Shown in pieces: positions 13,401 to 25,581 of a stretch of DNA of 64,000 nucleotides (within the stretch, counting starts at the first letter, position 1; each line of letters begins with the position of its first letter). The DNA lies in NCBI GenBank assembly GCA_019914995.1, contig CM034127.1, forward strand, positions 9,176,001-9,240,000, given 5' to 3'. This stretch comes from Acanthochlamys bracteata. Its lineage: Eukaryota; Streptophyta; Magnoliopsida; Pandanales; Velloziaceae. The translations under genes were made by a program, and so were the position numbers. The notes beneath the pieces are model-generated. The model made no database searches. It saw nothing but the letters and a program-made list of their open reading frames with translations, and was not told the origin of the DNA.

Positions 13401-16400
13401 ACAAAGAAACTCACTCTGTATGACCAAGACAAAAGCTTTGTATCTCATGTGCTCCTTTAAGAGGGTTATTAGGGAATACGGTAATCTGTAATCACACATC
13501 ATAGCATATTAGCAAACCTTTACAGAAGCATTATTCCTTCTAAAAATCATCTCAATGGAGCAGAGATGAGTACCCGAATTTTAAAGTCACGATCAGCGCT
13601 TGCAATAAACCTGCCATCTTGTGAGAAACTCTGCATGTCCATAAAAAAAAGGGCTAGCAGGGTCAAATAACACAGCTACAAAGTTTTTAAAAAGAGATCA
13701 CTAATTCAAGCTCAAGGTATTAAAATCTTCTACTCTTTAGTCCTCGTCCAGAACTTTATTGTGTGGTATACAGTTTATTCTCTAAATCTCTTGACCTGTT
13801 TGATGACCGTCAGGACATAACCATATAGTTTAAACCATAAAAGTTTATAATCAATCACTAAATCTATTTTCTATACTACCAAGCCTAACAACATCCATTT
13901 ACCTACATTGATATAAGTGCTTGAAGAAGCACTACAAACTATAGCAACCCATGGAGTTGAGCATTCCATCTCCCTAGACCTAGTAAAATCTCTTGTCATC
14001 TTCTATAGATCGTTTATACATGTTAATAATCATTTCACAAATTGCTCTCTGTACCTATTTATTGTCTGCCTCTATGGTAAATTGGATCTATATATTCTCA
14101 AGCACCACAACATGGTAGATATAGTAAAGCTTTCACGAGAGCTACTTACATAAACAATTAAACATGAGTACAAACTATCATTTGAATTCTCCCATATGAT
14201 ACAAAACTAATGTAGTTCAGAGACAAGAAAGGTTGAATCGTATTGAAGGTTAATGTGTAAAACTCTCCCATATGAAACAAAACTAATGTAGTTCAGAGAC
14301 AAGAAAGGTTGAATCATATCTAAGGTTAATGTGTAAAACTATGGTCCAAAAAAAAAGAAGAAAAAAAAGAACATTGTAGGTCATACCAGACTTGTAATTA
14401 TGCTACAATAATGGCCTAGAAGCGGGACAGGATTCTTTTCAGCCTTTGTTCTGTCATCGCTGCTTTCACATACTGGAACTACCCAAACAACTCCAAACTT
14501 GTCAGCAAAGGTAACATAAAGATCATCTTTGCTTACTGAAATAGCACTAACTCTCTTCTCAGAAAACCTGTAACATTGTTCATCGAAGATATTATAGCTA
14601 TATCTGAGTGCATAATTCCGTGTACATGTAAAACAATGTCGTGAAGGCATGTTATTTCTGTAAATTTAGTTTAATGTTATGCATTTTCTACTCCAACTCA
14701 TGCATACTAGATAAGAGATAGAGTTCCTAGTAAGCTTGGGCCATCTTATAGATTGAATCTGTAAATATAAACGAAATAATATATATTAATAAAAGGTTCA
14801 CTAAAATCATCAAATTGTCCATTTAGATTCAATGCCAACTTATCAAGAGAATTCATGGGTAGGATTCTATGCGATCGTAGAAATGAAAAAGGCTTCCAAT
14901 TAATATATTAAAATTTTATTTTACAAAATTCATCATATTTTAGTTATCCATTAGAAGACCAATAGTTTAAAGGAATAGAGATGTGGAATTTCTAGATACA
15001 TATAATAAAGGTGTCTAAATTGGTATATTCAGTTAAAATAATTGATAATTAACATTCACGAGTTGGATCTATCAGAAAAATCTTTAAAGTGTATTTTCTA
15101 ACGTAAGTGCTCCTTACACCGTGCATTTTGCTAAACTTTGATGAATAATCAAAACATAGCAATAATATGTAAAATTCTAAAGGGTCTAGATTAATTTGAA
15201 CGTTCCAATCTTCAACTGAAGCTCAGATTGTCCAAACCAACTAGTAAAATAAAAGTTTAAAAGGTTTACATAAAATTTGTACTCCAACTCTATGTATCAT
15301 GAAGGTTGATCTCCTTTAATTATGTATAATAATTTGCAATATAATAACTAAAGCTTGTAAATCGTGAATACATCAAGCACCAATATTCTGCCTTCAAAAA
15401 TCTCTTTTTTTGTGTATATACAAGCAAGTCCCAATTTTCTAAATTTACCAGAATGATAGCAGACTTGTAAAAAATGTTCAAATAAACACTTATTGCAAAG
15501 CAATGTTCCACAAGGGCATAATCCTACAAAAGCAATTAAATACTCACACTGTCTGCAAACAATTCCACGAACCTGTCTTCCAAATTTTCACAAGCTTATC
15601 ATCTCCAGCTGATGCAAAGAGCCTTCCATTTGCACTGAAGCAGACTGCTCTAATAGCATCTGAGTGGGAAGGCCCACCAGAATCATCTGACAATGAGACC
15701 GAGCAGCCATTTCTGTTCAGAGAAGAATCACAACTCATTAATCACTATGTGCAACTGAATGAAAGGGTGTATACTTGCTGCATAATTACATAGCATTTGT
15801 GTAATGCAAGCTTTTCCACAGCAAAGAATATGACCCTCACATTACCAAAAAAAAATACACTACCCTAAATCGTTGCATGCCATTCTTATATGTATTAGAG
15901 CCAGACACAAGTCAAACAGGGAACCTCAAAAAAGATGGCTAACTTATAAAGGTACAAGGAACCAAGAACAAAGTGCAGCGCAGTTTATGTGGTCTCAAAT
16001 TAGCCCATCTAACCAACATTCAAAAATAAGAAACTACAAGGATCACCTTAATTCATTCTCCACTAAAACTAAACTTTCCATACTAAAATTCATGTCAATT
16101 TATTAGAAAATAACCAATATCATATGTAAACTAAAAATTTACCCAACAATAGGAAGTAAAACCCAAGGAAATAACAAATATACAAAAGACAACCGAATTC
16201 AAAAACTCAAATTTTCATATAAATTAACCCCATTGCCATGACAATCTAGAAATTATCGAATTAAGCGAAAATTCAAATTAGGAAGTGGCATCTCATTGAA
16301 ATTCTCAATTTTCCATAACCAATTCCAAAGCATTTTTGCACACATAAAAACACGCCAATTGCATATCAAACAAAATAATTTACCACAAGAATCCAAAAGT

Positions 16401-16573
16401 AATGTTAAACAAGAAGGCCGGAGAACAACTCACTCTAGATCAAAGACACGGAGCTCAGGCCCGACAACAACGACGATGAATTTCTCGAGCGGGTGAACAG
16501 AAACCAATGCCGGAGCGATCTCCGACGATTCCTTCACCGTCTCAGTTTCTATCACTGTAGCTCCGTTATCCAT
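10448..16573 (-). CDS. TRM82: tRNA (guanine-N7-)-methyltransferase non-catalytic subunit, WD40 protein (TRM82/WDR4)
   Basis: Ten exons (minus): 16573-16434, 15712-15548, 14567-14387, 13630-13574, 13485-13415, 12484-12406, 12312-12253, 11987-11884, 11473-11413, 10834-10448. All introns are GT-AG with consistent phase, giving 434 residues. The protein starts MDNGATVIE and carries WD40-type blades, seen as DDKLVKIW, GDSTVRLWD and the family-typical ADRDFKIR (residues 174-181). The C-terminus is Lys/Arg-rich (RDFRKRGRNDRKLKR). In the known family, Trm82/WDR4 is a beta-propeller that holds the catalytic partner Trm8/METTL1 for m7G46 formation in tRNA variable loops, mostly in the nucleus. Length and domain layout fit plant members. 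The start is the only ATG in the first exon's frame and follows a short leader containing a telo-box. Introns 2 and 5 are nearly 1 kb; intron 3 carries a 76-bp tandem duplication. Confidence 0.93.
14189..14340. repeat. 76-bp tandem duplication inside TRM82 intron 3
   Basis: Two adjacent copies, 14189-14264 and 14265-14340, share CTCCCATATGA.ACAAAACTA through GGTTAATGTGTAAAACT with only a handful of mismatches. The location is intronic, about 45 bp downstream of the exon 3 donor in the direction of transcription. Confidence 0.85.
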
Positions 16574-19500
16574 CACTGCAGTCGTCTTCCAAAACCCTAA
16601 TTTTTTTAATTTTCAAGTTATAACCATAGTAATTTATATTTCACAGATTTTGAATTTTCCTTCCTGATAACTCTGGCATAATGAGGCAAAATAATTCCCA
16701 TTTTGCCAGAGAAGGTCAATTTTTAACGGTCCAGTATGGAAGCCCAAACCCAAACGAAGCCCTGCCTATATGAAGCATCTAACAGTCGAGATTAACGGCG
16801 TATTTTCTTACTCTTTCAATTTATTTTTTATTAAAAATTACTTTTGATTTATATAAAAAAAAGATAACAATTTATTTCTAATTTATTTTTTTTACAAAAA
16901 TATATTTCAATAATACTCTTTATAATAAGTCACTTCCTAAAACTCACAACATGAGTATTACGACTTAGTAGAAATTTTAAATTGCTTAAATAAAATATTT
17001 TTAAAAATATATTTATTAAAAATATTTAAAAAATAAATTTATTTTTAAAAAAATATACTTTTTATTTATTTATTTATTATCTATAATTTAGTTATACAGT
17101 CTAGATTTAAAAAAGGAAAACTTGCAGAGTTTAAAAAAATTATTTTTACGCTCTATTGAAAGAGTGAGTTTAGGAAAAGCATTCAAAAACGATACTCCCA
17201 AACGAAACCGAAAAAAGAAAAAATTACTCTATTAGAATATATGTAAGAATGTGCTATATGATTTCCGTCATAAGAAACGTTTGATAGTGCTTAAAATAAG
17301 ATACTTTTTTTAAGTAAAGTTTATCTTGAGGCTTTTAAAAAAAAATAAATTTAATTTTTAAAACTAAAAAAATAATATGTATATATTGTGTACGACAATT
17401 TACATGTATTTTTAAAATTTTAAAAAATATTAAAAATTTTAGAAGTTGTATTTAGAGTGTGAAAGTTTTTTTCTTGAACGAAAAGCGGTAACATAAACGC
17501 TGCCAAGCTTATTAAAAGACAAGTAAGAAACGTCCATTTGGTTTCACCATAAAACAAAACCAATAATCACTTCGGCGGCAACTTTATGTCCTTATCATAT
17601 ATAATGATGATGATAGTGATCATAGGATTAAAGTCAAACGCTTTGCTGTTGCGATAAATTTGTCTCCTGAATAGAAAAGCACATTGTTGTTTTTCAGCCA
17701 TTTATTCCAATGTTAGTCTGAACATTCCTGATAAATTCATGACTGATAGGGCCTTCCTAGCTACCTGACTGCTCCGATATTGCCTGAAGAAATCAACCTT
17801 ATCAAAACGTACGAATTTGCTCCCGCATGTTTATCGATCTTTCAAGCAACAGCAACTTGATTACTGATTTCACACACAAAGATATACATCCGCGACTCGA
17901 ACAGATATATCTTCTATACTGCATTATAAAACATTAATTTGTAAGGGTGCATGAGAAGAAGGAACTCTTCTAGCTAGAGTCCCATAGCAAAGATACGTCT
18001 TTTATGAACTGAAGGATGAAGGCCTCAACTGAAATGATGGATGTTGAGAAGTAGAAAAGCGAAACACGGAGATGGTTATTATTTAAAAGAAACTAAGGTG
18101 GGGTTTTAATGTTTCTGAAGGGAAAGGCATGTGGGGGTTGCATGTGGAAAGCTTTCTTTTTCTTCTTTCAATGTATAATCATCGTCAGAAACATTAAAAA
18201 CCCAACCTTGTTTTCTATAGTAATGTTTGGATTGGTTGATGATATAGGCATAACCATCACATACTACCCATGTGACTTTATCTTCATATCATTATCTGTA
18301 CCAAAATTTTAATTTTACCTATTATATATACTGTTCTTGATAGATTGCCAAATTTTTGGTAGTTTAAGTAGAAAGAGTTGATGAATGAGTGAATGATGGA
18401 TAGTAACAAAGAAGAAAAACAGATTGCGCAGATGCCAAGGGATCAAAGACATGGGACAAGGATGTATTGATGATACAAGGAATCCCTAAGATGATTGCAA
18501 TGGATCTCAAACCTAGGGCTTCCCCTTCAACCCTTATAAGATAAAGGATAGCTTTTCCTTTTAACTTTATTTTTTGGATTACATAGCCTACAAGAAAGCT
18601 TAGGGCTATATAATAGTGGCAATGTGGCATGATTTAAGTTGGCATCAGCCTATAAAATCTCATCAATTTTTCATGAATTGGTTAGATAGGATAAATCCCA
18701 GTCTTGCATAAATTAACACAAAACCGTAATAAAATTTGACAACTTAAAATCAATGCTTAAATTCAAGGTTATAGGAAAGGTACTATTTCAATATGTTTTA
18801 TGCAAGTCTCCAAACTTACAGAGGCGCAAGTTTTGCACACTTATGCATCGAGTCGAAAGAGCTTTATGGAGCAGATCGTAATTAACAGAACTGGTTATTC
18901 AACAATTAACTTCAATGGACCATTAATTTTCATTAACGTACTATCCTTAAGCTTACTAAGACGATCATAAATTTAAATAGACGAATTAAAATGAGTTGTT
19001 ACGTCCATTTCAGTAATATTTCTCAAAGAATAGGACGTACTGAGTTTAAACCTCATATTTTTTATATTGTTATCGTCTTCATAAGTATTTCCTTTAAAGA
19101 TTCACCATTGCGTTTTACTAACACAAGTTATTGATACCGCATTCGTAAATCCTATGGGCACCCATTTTTTTGAGAACATCCTTCTAATCTCTTAGAGACG
19201 GGTGTTTGAAAATGAATATTGGATCTCAAAATTGCGTACATTATGAGGCACACAGGGAAGTGCCCATAGCTTTACATTCAGGATATGGGCACACAAGGAA
19301 GGCACAAGCACCAAAATTGGTAGTCATAATCTGCAACTTCCTGAAATAATGTGAAGGGACCATCTCTTACAAGTCACAAAGCACAAGGTTTCGGTACATT
19401 TCAATTGCTTTTGCAGACTATGCTCCAAAGATAAAAGTAATCATACAGCAAGTAAGGAACATTTTTGCCTGCAATATTTCCCGAACAGACTATGAGTAGC

Positions 19501-19594
19501 CAATCACAATCCACCAGTGCCCGTCGGTAAACAGACCATTCCAAAAGAGGAATCACATGTAACAATACCTCCAGTTTCTGACACGGACAAACGC
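16574..19594. other. Intergenic region upstream of TRM82
   Basis: It holds the TRM82 leader and promoter (up to about 16.8 kb) and then AT-rich DNA (16.80-17.46 kb). From 17.5 to 19.6 kb it is of average composition with no supported gene. A leftward open frame at 18364-18630 (88 codons) has no recognisable domain and is not called. Confidence 0.5.
16592..16599. promoter_or_regulatory. Telo-box (AAACCCTA) in the TRM82 5' leader
   Basis: AAACCCTA lies about 20 bases upstream of the TRM82 start codon. This element is known to be common near the 5' ends of plant genes for translation-related and dividing-cell functions, which fits a tRNA-modification gene. Function here is inferred from position only. 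Confidence 0.4.
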
Positions 19595-20698
19595 TTACAC
19601 GTGAGCTCCAGGGCTCTCAGAGTCTTCCAAACATAACACAACTGCACTTCTAGCACATGGCAGCAAACATCGGCCAAAACTCACATGGAAGGCCAAAGAC
19701 CTTGTAAGGATTTCAACAGTAGTTTTCCAACTGCTTGCCCCCAATTTGGGATGATCACTGGACTTAAAAACCATAACAGCTGCGAGAGCGCTTTTTGTTT
19801 TGCTTCGAAACAGTTCAATTTCCTGAAAAGAAAATGGCGATGTTGGAGGTAACGAATTGATGATTCCATGGTTGGTAAGATGCATTAGACATAACACCAA
19901 CAAATGCATTTGTACTATTGGACTGTTGTGTGTATAGAGAAGATCTGTTACGGTCAATGGCATTATCTACTAACAGTCTTGCATTCAGTTAATAACCAGA
20001 TCTACGCACAGTTACTTGCACATAATTGCAGAAAATCTAGGAGACGCTCGTGAACAATAATGCATATCCCTCTAGCAAGTAGCAGTACGAATTTAGTGAT
20101 AGGGTTAAATTTATGTTGTTCATACAGAAAACTCACATTCAGTGTACATACGTAAAGATCAATTATAAGTTCTCTACAGTATGTTGGCCACAGGTTTCAT
20201 GAATACTTTCTGAGAACAATGAACTGATAGTGGACATTGATTTTTATTGTAATAAATCATAATCATAGGATGCATGATTGCATAAAGCTTTACCCTTGCA
20301 ATAACTAAATTATTCATGTATTAAACAGCAGTTTATTAGCGGAGAATAAGTTTCTATTTGGAACTAATGCCTTTGCGTCCAAACAAAACATAATCATAGC
20401 TGCCTTTAAACTATCACAAAGTGGGTCAACTTAAAGAAAGAGATCAATTACAAATCCATTACTTTTCATTTCTTTAAGCGTAATAACTGGGATGTGTCCA
20501 TGCGGATGAACCCATGATTAAGGTTCTTTTTTATATTCTTTTCGTTTATTTGTATCCCAATCACTTCAAGAATAACTGACGCACAGATGACTACATATAG
20601 AAAAATTTTAGAAAAACATAAGAATACTAGATGCGCTGTGTATTATGAAAGATACCTGAAATCCTAGCAACTGCTTTCCATGGGTAACATGGTTGCAG
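19595..20698 (-). ncRNA. Spliced-looking locus of unknown type (possible long non-coding RNA or gene remnant)
   Basis: On the minus strand a 49-base segment, about 20698-20650, is bounded by a TTTTAG acceptor and a CAG/GTATCT donor. Further on, an acceptor TTTTCTTTTCAG near 19823 precedes an open frame that runs to a stop at 19595. The only open frame of the small segment (containing YPWKAVARIS) does not join in phase to the downstream frame (containing IELFRSKTKSALAAV), because every direct junction hits a stop. This suggests missing exons, a decayed gene or a non-coding transcript. I recognise no protein family in either segment. Confidence 0.25.
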
Positions 20699-20699
20699 A

Positions 20700-22996
20700 A
20701 TCAGCTAAAAGCATATAAACAAAATAAAGACAACTTTAACTGTATGGTGAATTTTTGAGCTTTTGTAGTATTCAAATATATATAAAATAAAGAAATAAAC
20801 ATGAAGAGAAGTTAGTTAAACAACTCCAAGCTATATCATTGCTGCTTGTTAGCGTAACATGGGTTCAAGAACAAGACATACCTGAATCTATAATAGCTTA
20901 ATCTATCTCTAACGCAAACTTCACGATGGATACAGTTTTCTCAGCTAATCAGACAAGGAGAATGTCTAGTTTAAACTACCTCATGGGAATCACTTAAATT
21001 TTGTCTAACTTGGTGCAACATGCCTAGTTTAATGTTTATAATACTTAAACAACAACCGATATAATTAAAACAATTAAAGACCTGACTAGAACCACGAATT
21101 CTTTTATTTCTTTATGATTTGCAATTATAAGATGGATGCCTAGAGAAGCAGAGGAATGAGCCTAACATATATTTAAACCTATAAAAGAGACAAGATTCAC
21201 AGTCTCTAGTAGCTTAACGTAGTTAAGAACCTGACCCTTCACATGATATGGAAGTCGGAATATTAGTCTAGAAGTTCGGCAAGAATTAAACTAACCACCA
21301 TTCTTCCAAAATGAAGGTAAATGAAAAACTTCAGCACTCTAATTTATTATGCAATGGAGTTGGCAGCATGTTTTCATGCATCATCTATATGCATCACCAG
21401 TGCTGAAAAATCAAAAGTAATTGAAGGCATATCTTCAGTAACAATGTATACATCAACATAACAAATAGATTTATCAGCAGATATGAAGACAACAATGAAG
21501 AACAACCTGGTGTGAATCTTTTCTAATGTTGAACAGTATGGCCTACTAGAACCGAGACCAGGTCCCTGTTTGGCATTGGTTATAAATTCTTTTTCATTCA
21601 AAATTTTCATTTCACATTTCTTAATAAAATTTTAAAATATTTTATAAATTCTTTTCAAAATTTAATAATATAAAAAAATTCTACGTCATGAAATCTTATT
21701 ATTATTATTTATTATTATTATTATTTAGACAAAACAAATAGAACTTGTGTTTTAAAATTTTAAAAGTTTTTTGTTTCAAAAAAACTCCTTTTCAAAATCA
21801 CTCCCAGGTCTCCCATGTTACATTTCATGCCTAGCTTTAAAAGACCTCTTAAACTAAACTTAAGTTGACAGAAACATTGATTATAGAGGCAGGTGGGGGA
21901 GATGGTTAATTTGGGAGGTATGGCCAAGAAGATGTTAAGATATGCAAGACGGTATGTTGTTCTATTCAATGAACAATAATGTTTCTGCAGATTATCTTTC
22001 CTCCAATTGATTCTTAGCGGCTGTTGGCCTTCCTCGTGTCAACATTTTCCTATGGATTTATCACCTAGTGATCATTCACGTAATATGATTAATATCAGTT
22101 AGCCAAGATAAGCTCACTGCGAAAGAAAATGACACCTATCATTATTGAAATGTCTTACATTACTTGTTTTTCATATTGGTTTGGATCCTTATCCAGGATA
22201 CATTTGAAATCGAGTTCTATGCGAACCTTATCTAATATGGTACGAGAGCGAATCGCTAGTAAATTGTTTGTCAAATTCGATGACGGTTTTTGTATTAATT
22301 AAATCACTCTTATTTTCTGAGCTAGTTTTTTGGAGTTGGATTTACCGAAGGCGCATCTAATAGTCACCATAATATTTTCAATAAGAAACTACCAATGACC
22401 AAAACATTTTTTGGGTGATGATATTTTTACTTTGAAATTATATATTATAGAAGTCTTGAACCTTGATGAGCTTCAACTTGAAGCTAAGCAGAGCTGCTAT
22501 CCATGCCATCACCAAAGATACTATTGATCACTTATGAAAATGTAGCAATTAACGTCTGTGAAATTAGAGTATTGAGGCTTCCCAACTAACCCTTGTCCCA
22601 TATCTCTCTCCTCTCAAAACCTTAGAACATGGAGCAATTTGAGGATGAAAAAAGAGAGACTAGTTGTTGTTGGCCCTGAAGGTCAAGGACTCGACACCCG
22701 TTGTCATCATTCTAAGGTAGAGAATTGTAAACAGTACCTGACTAGAGAGAGAGAGGATTCTCCCCTGCCCCCTCACACTGCTCATTAATACTACCCCATA
22801 CACAGACCTTCCCTTTCCTTCTCTTAGACACAATCTTATTCTTTCACCTTAAGCCACAAAGATTCTTCAAAAACTTCACTCCATATCTCTTATCACCGAT
22901 TCAACCTGCCCCTAATATACAACAAACATTGAAGCTCTTCATATCTCACATGTGAAGTGATTTTCACGTCAGGCACCTCGGTGTTGAGCACTTGCT
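20700..22996. other. Intergenic region upstream of the DUF1677 gene
   Basis: No supported gene. It contains one AT-rich MITE-like element (listed separately) and, from about 22.74 kb, a GA/CT-rich stretch (GAGAGAGAGAGGATTCTCCCC) typical of a plant core promoter or leader preceding the rightward DUF1677 gene. Confidence 0.5.
21563..21809. mobile_element. MITE-like element, TTTGG family, copy 1
   Basis: About 247 bp, running from GGTCCCTGTTTGGCATTGG to AAAATCACTCCCAGGTC. The interior resembles the elements at 33043-33290 and 35680-35938: TTTTATAAAT, AATTCTACGTCATGAAATCTTATTATT, then a run ending in AAAACTCC. A (TTA)n run lies at about 21696-21726. The terminal inverted repeats are weak, so this is the most decayed of the three copies. 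Confidence 0.4.
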
Positions 22997-23365
22997 ATGG
23001 ACGTGGAGTCAGTGAAGTGCGAGTGCTGTGGCCTGAAGGAGGACTGCACACAAGACTACATAGCTGAAGTAAAGGAGAATTTCACAGGCAAGTGGCTCTG
23101 CGGACTATGTGCGGAGGCAGTGAGGGATGAGATGAGCAAGGGGAGAAAGGAAGGGTATGATGTTGAAGAAGCGGTACGTGCGCATATGTCTTTCTGCTGC
23201 CAGTTTAAGGCCAACCCTGCTGTTCTTGTGGCTGATGGCATGCGACAAATGCTACGACGGAGGTCCAGTGACATCTCAAAGTCCTCTGCTGCAACAGTGA
23301 AGAAGTACAACAGGGATTCCGGCAGCTCTCAAGTAGGCGATGGCTCGTCTATGTCACTCTACTGA
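22997..23365 (+). CDS. DUF1677 family protein (plant-specific, Cys-rich N-terminus)
   Basis: A single-exon gene of 122 residues starting MDVESVKCECCGLKEDCTQD. The N-terminal half carries the family's conserved cysteines: C8, C10, C11, C17, the pair C35-x2-C38 in KWLCGLCAEAV, and C67-C68 in HMSFCCQF. This arrangement could bind zinc, although no function is established for the family. The C-terminal third (from about residue 84) is basic then Ser-rich and probably disordered. Length matches typical land-plant members of 100-180 residues. The ATG is the first in frame and follows a CT/GA-rich leader. There is no signal peptide or membrane segment, so a soluble protein is expected. The family call is firm; the biological role is unknown. 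Confidence 0.9.
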   Translation: MDVESVKCECCGLKEDCTQDYIAEVKENFTGKWLCGLCAEAVRDEMSKGRKEGYDVEEAVRAHMSFCCQFKANPAVLVADGMRQMLRRRSSDISKSSAATVKKYNRDSGSSQVGDGSSMSLY

Positions 23366-25581
23366 TTTAATTTATTTGTAGGTTGCAAATAATCTGGTTA
23401 ACCTCCTAGGCCATCAGTTTGTTGTTCTCTTCTCCTTTTTTTTCTGTAAGATTTAGCTTTCTCATTGTTCTGTACAGAGAATGAGGGCTTTGATTTTAAT
23501 GAAAACTCTAAGGTAGCTGAAGCTTCATTAAAAGTCCTTTCAATTCATATACTTTTATTAAATATTCAGATGCCAGAAATAACTCTAGAATATTTTGGTT
23601 TAGGTTAGTTTTTTAAACGATATATATGAGAAAACTTGCTATTATTAGAAATTTAGCGTGCACTTTTTGAACTTCTTTTTTCCTAGTTATCCATCTCCGG
23701 AATTTTTCATATCAGTCACTCTATTCAACATATTCATCCTTCTTCAGCAAAGATACATATTTCTCTCATTCTTACTTCACAGCAAACCTTCAATTAAAAA
23801 ATAGAACAACAAGAAGCTTCTAACTGTTCTTTTGAGTCTCCTCTCTATACCAATGATTCAACAAACTTCAACAAACTATATGATTAAATCCTTGTATATA
23901 TGCAGGCAACACCAGCCTTCTATAATGCCTTCTCTATGTCCATCTAGGTTTTCTTTTCTCCTTAGGAACATGTTCCCTATGCCTAAAAATTCCTCCATGA
24001 ATATTTACTGGTAAACTGATAATTAGAAGCTGCTTTTAAGTGTCACTCTTATGCAGAAAGATATTTCCATCCCTGAAAACTGAACCTTCGGAAAGATTGA
24101 ATTACAAAGGTTTGCTTCCACAGTTCCACTCATATTATTTTAGAAATGCAATATGTAACAAGTTTTCAAACCTGCCGCAAAAAGGCTTCTTCTCAACGTC
24201 ATAATCATAAAAGGGTTGTTTGTCCAACTTGCTTTAGCTTATGGGGTAATGTAATGATTAACATTCCAATAATCCGCCAAGAATATTAAATTTTCTTTAT
24301 AGTGGAAAATAGACCTTTATCATTATGCTTTTAGGATTCGGTTGCTTATGCTATTGCAACTGAGTTTAAAATGTCTCCACAGGTAGCCTTCACTTCGTCA
24401 GGAACAATAAATATAGGTTACGTCTGAGAGAAGGTCCAATACCGCGCCAACATATTAAACTAAAAGATTGCAATACAAACGATAGATTTTTCAAAATTGT
24501 TTCATTTAGGTGGAGATAAGAATGTCCTTGATTAATTAGATTCAGTTATGTGTTCACTAATAAATCGGTCATGTGACTACTGAAATGGCAAATCTTTGTC
24601 ATATGGACCAACTAAGAATCACTTTAGAATATATTCTTCTATTATTTTAGAACCTTCAAAGTTTTCAAAATGTTCCTCTCGAGATGTTTCAATACATCCA
24701 CAGCTCATTTTTTATGACTGTAGCAAGTCTAAAGGAGTACAAGGGAATTGTAAAAGTCTAACCACACAATACAGTCCTTCTCTTGTTATTGTGTTACAAC
24801 AATCTTGGCAGTTACTTAATGTGGTATTTCTATACAAGCATTTACAACTAAAACTCTTGTATTCTGGGGAACCATGAAAGCATATGATAAATTTATGCAA
24901 AAAGAATGCTGCATGTTCAGCTGGAAAATAAAGATCGTTCTGGCTGTTTCCTTTCCCAGAATTCATGTTTCGTCTTGGCTCTTAGCTCTCAGTTGCAAAC
25001 ACTTGCCACTTCATGTTCAGCTTCATAGTCTTCACGGCACCAACATCTCTTAAAATTCAGTTTTCCAAATAACCAATACTAAATCAACTTCATTGGGTAA
25101 TCATCAGTACTGAGAGATTAAGGTACAGAAACACGGTGCCTTCAAAAAATTGAGGAAAACCATACCTTGTATAACCACAGTCTTCCTTTCGATTACAGCT
25201 TTTAGACTATCTTTTTGTTCCCTTAACGATGATGACTAATGAACTTACCAACTTATAAAAGGAAAGGCTGTCATTGAAGCACCTTTTCATTTGACAAAAA
25301 AAGGGTATATGTCTCTCTATGATTCTCTTCCTAGAAAGATTTTTGACATTGTACACATTGTGAAATGATTTTAGTTACTGATCTAAAATTTCAAAACCTT
25401 TGCACACAAAACCCGTAAAAGTTATGGAAACAATTTTTACAAACAGAACTAAGGCTTGGGCATAATGAGAAAACGAGTATCAATTCATTTTGATTCAGCA
25501 TTAGCTAGAAAAGAGTTCCACATTACATTATCTTTCAGGACATGAGATCCATAAAACATAAATAAGGATCAAATGTTCTGC
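23366..25581. other. Intergenic region between two converging genes
   Basis: The left end is the 3' flank of the DUF1677 gene; the right end, roughly 25.2-25.58 kb, is the probable 3' UTR of the leftward 372-aa gene. Between them I see no coding segment with a recognisable domain or paired splice sites. An overlapping pair of open frames near 24596-24966 has no recognisable domain and is not called. Confidence 0.5.

Noticed and set aside
18364..18630. 88-codon minus-strand frame
   Set aside because: No recognisable domain; hydrophobic composition arises from T-rich DNA; no splice context.
24420..24460. CCGCGCCAACAT resembling part of miR171 (CCGCGCCAAUAU)
   Set aside because: Only about 11 of 21 positions match and no complementary arm for a hairpin was found within a few hundred bases.
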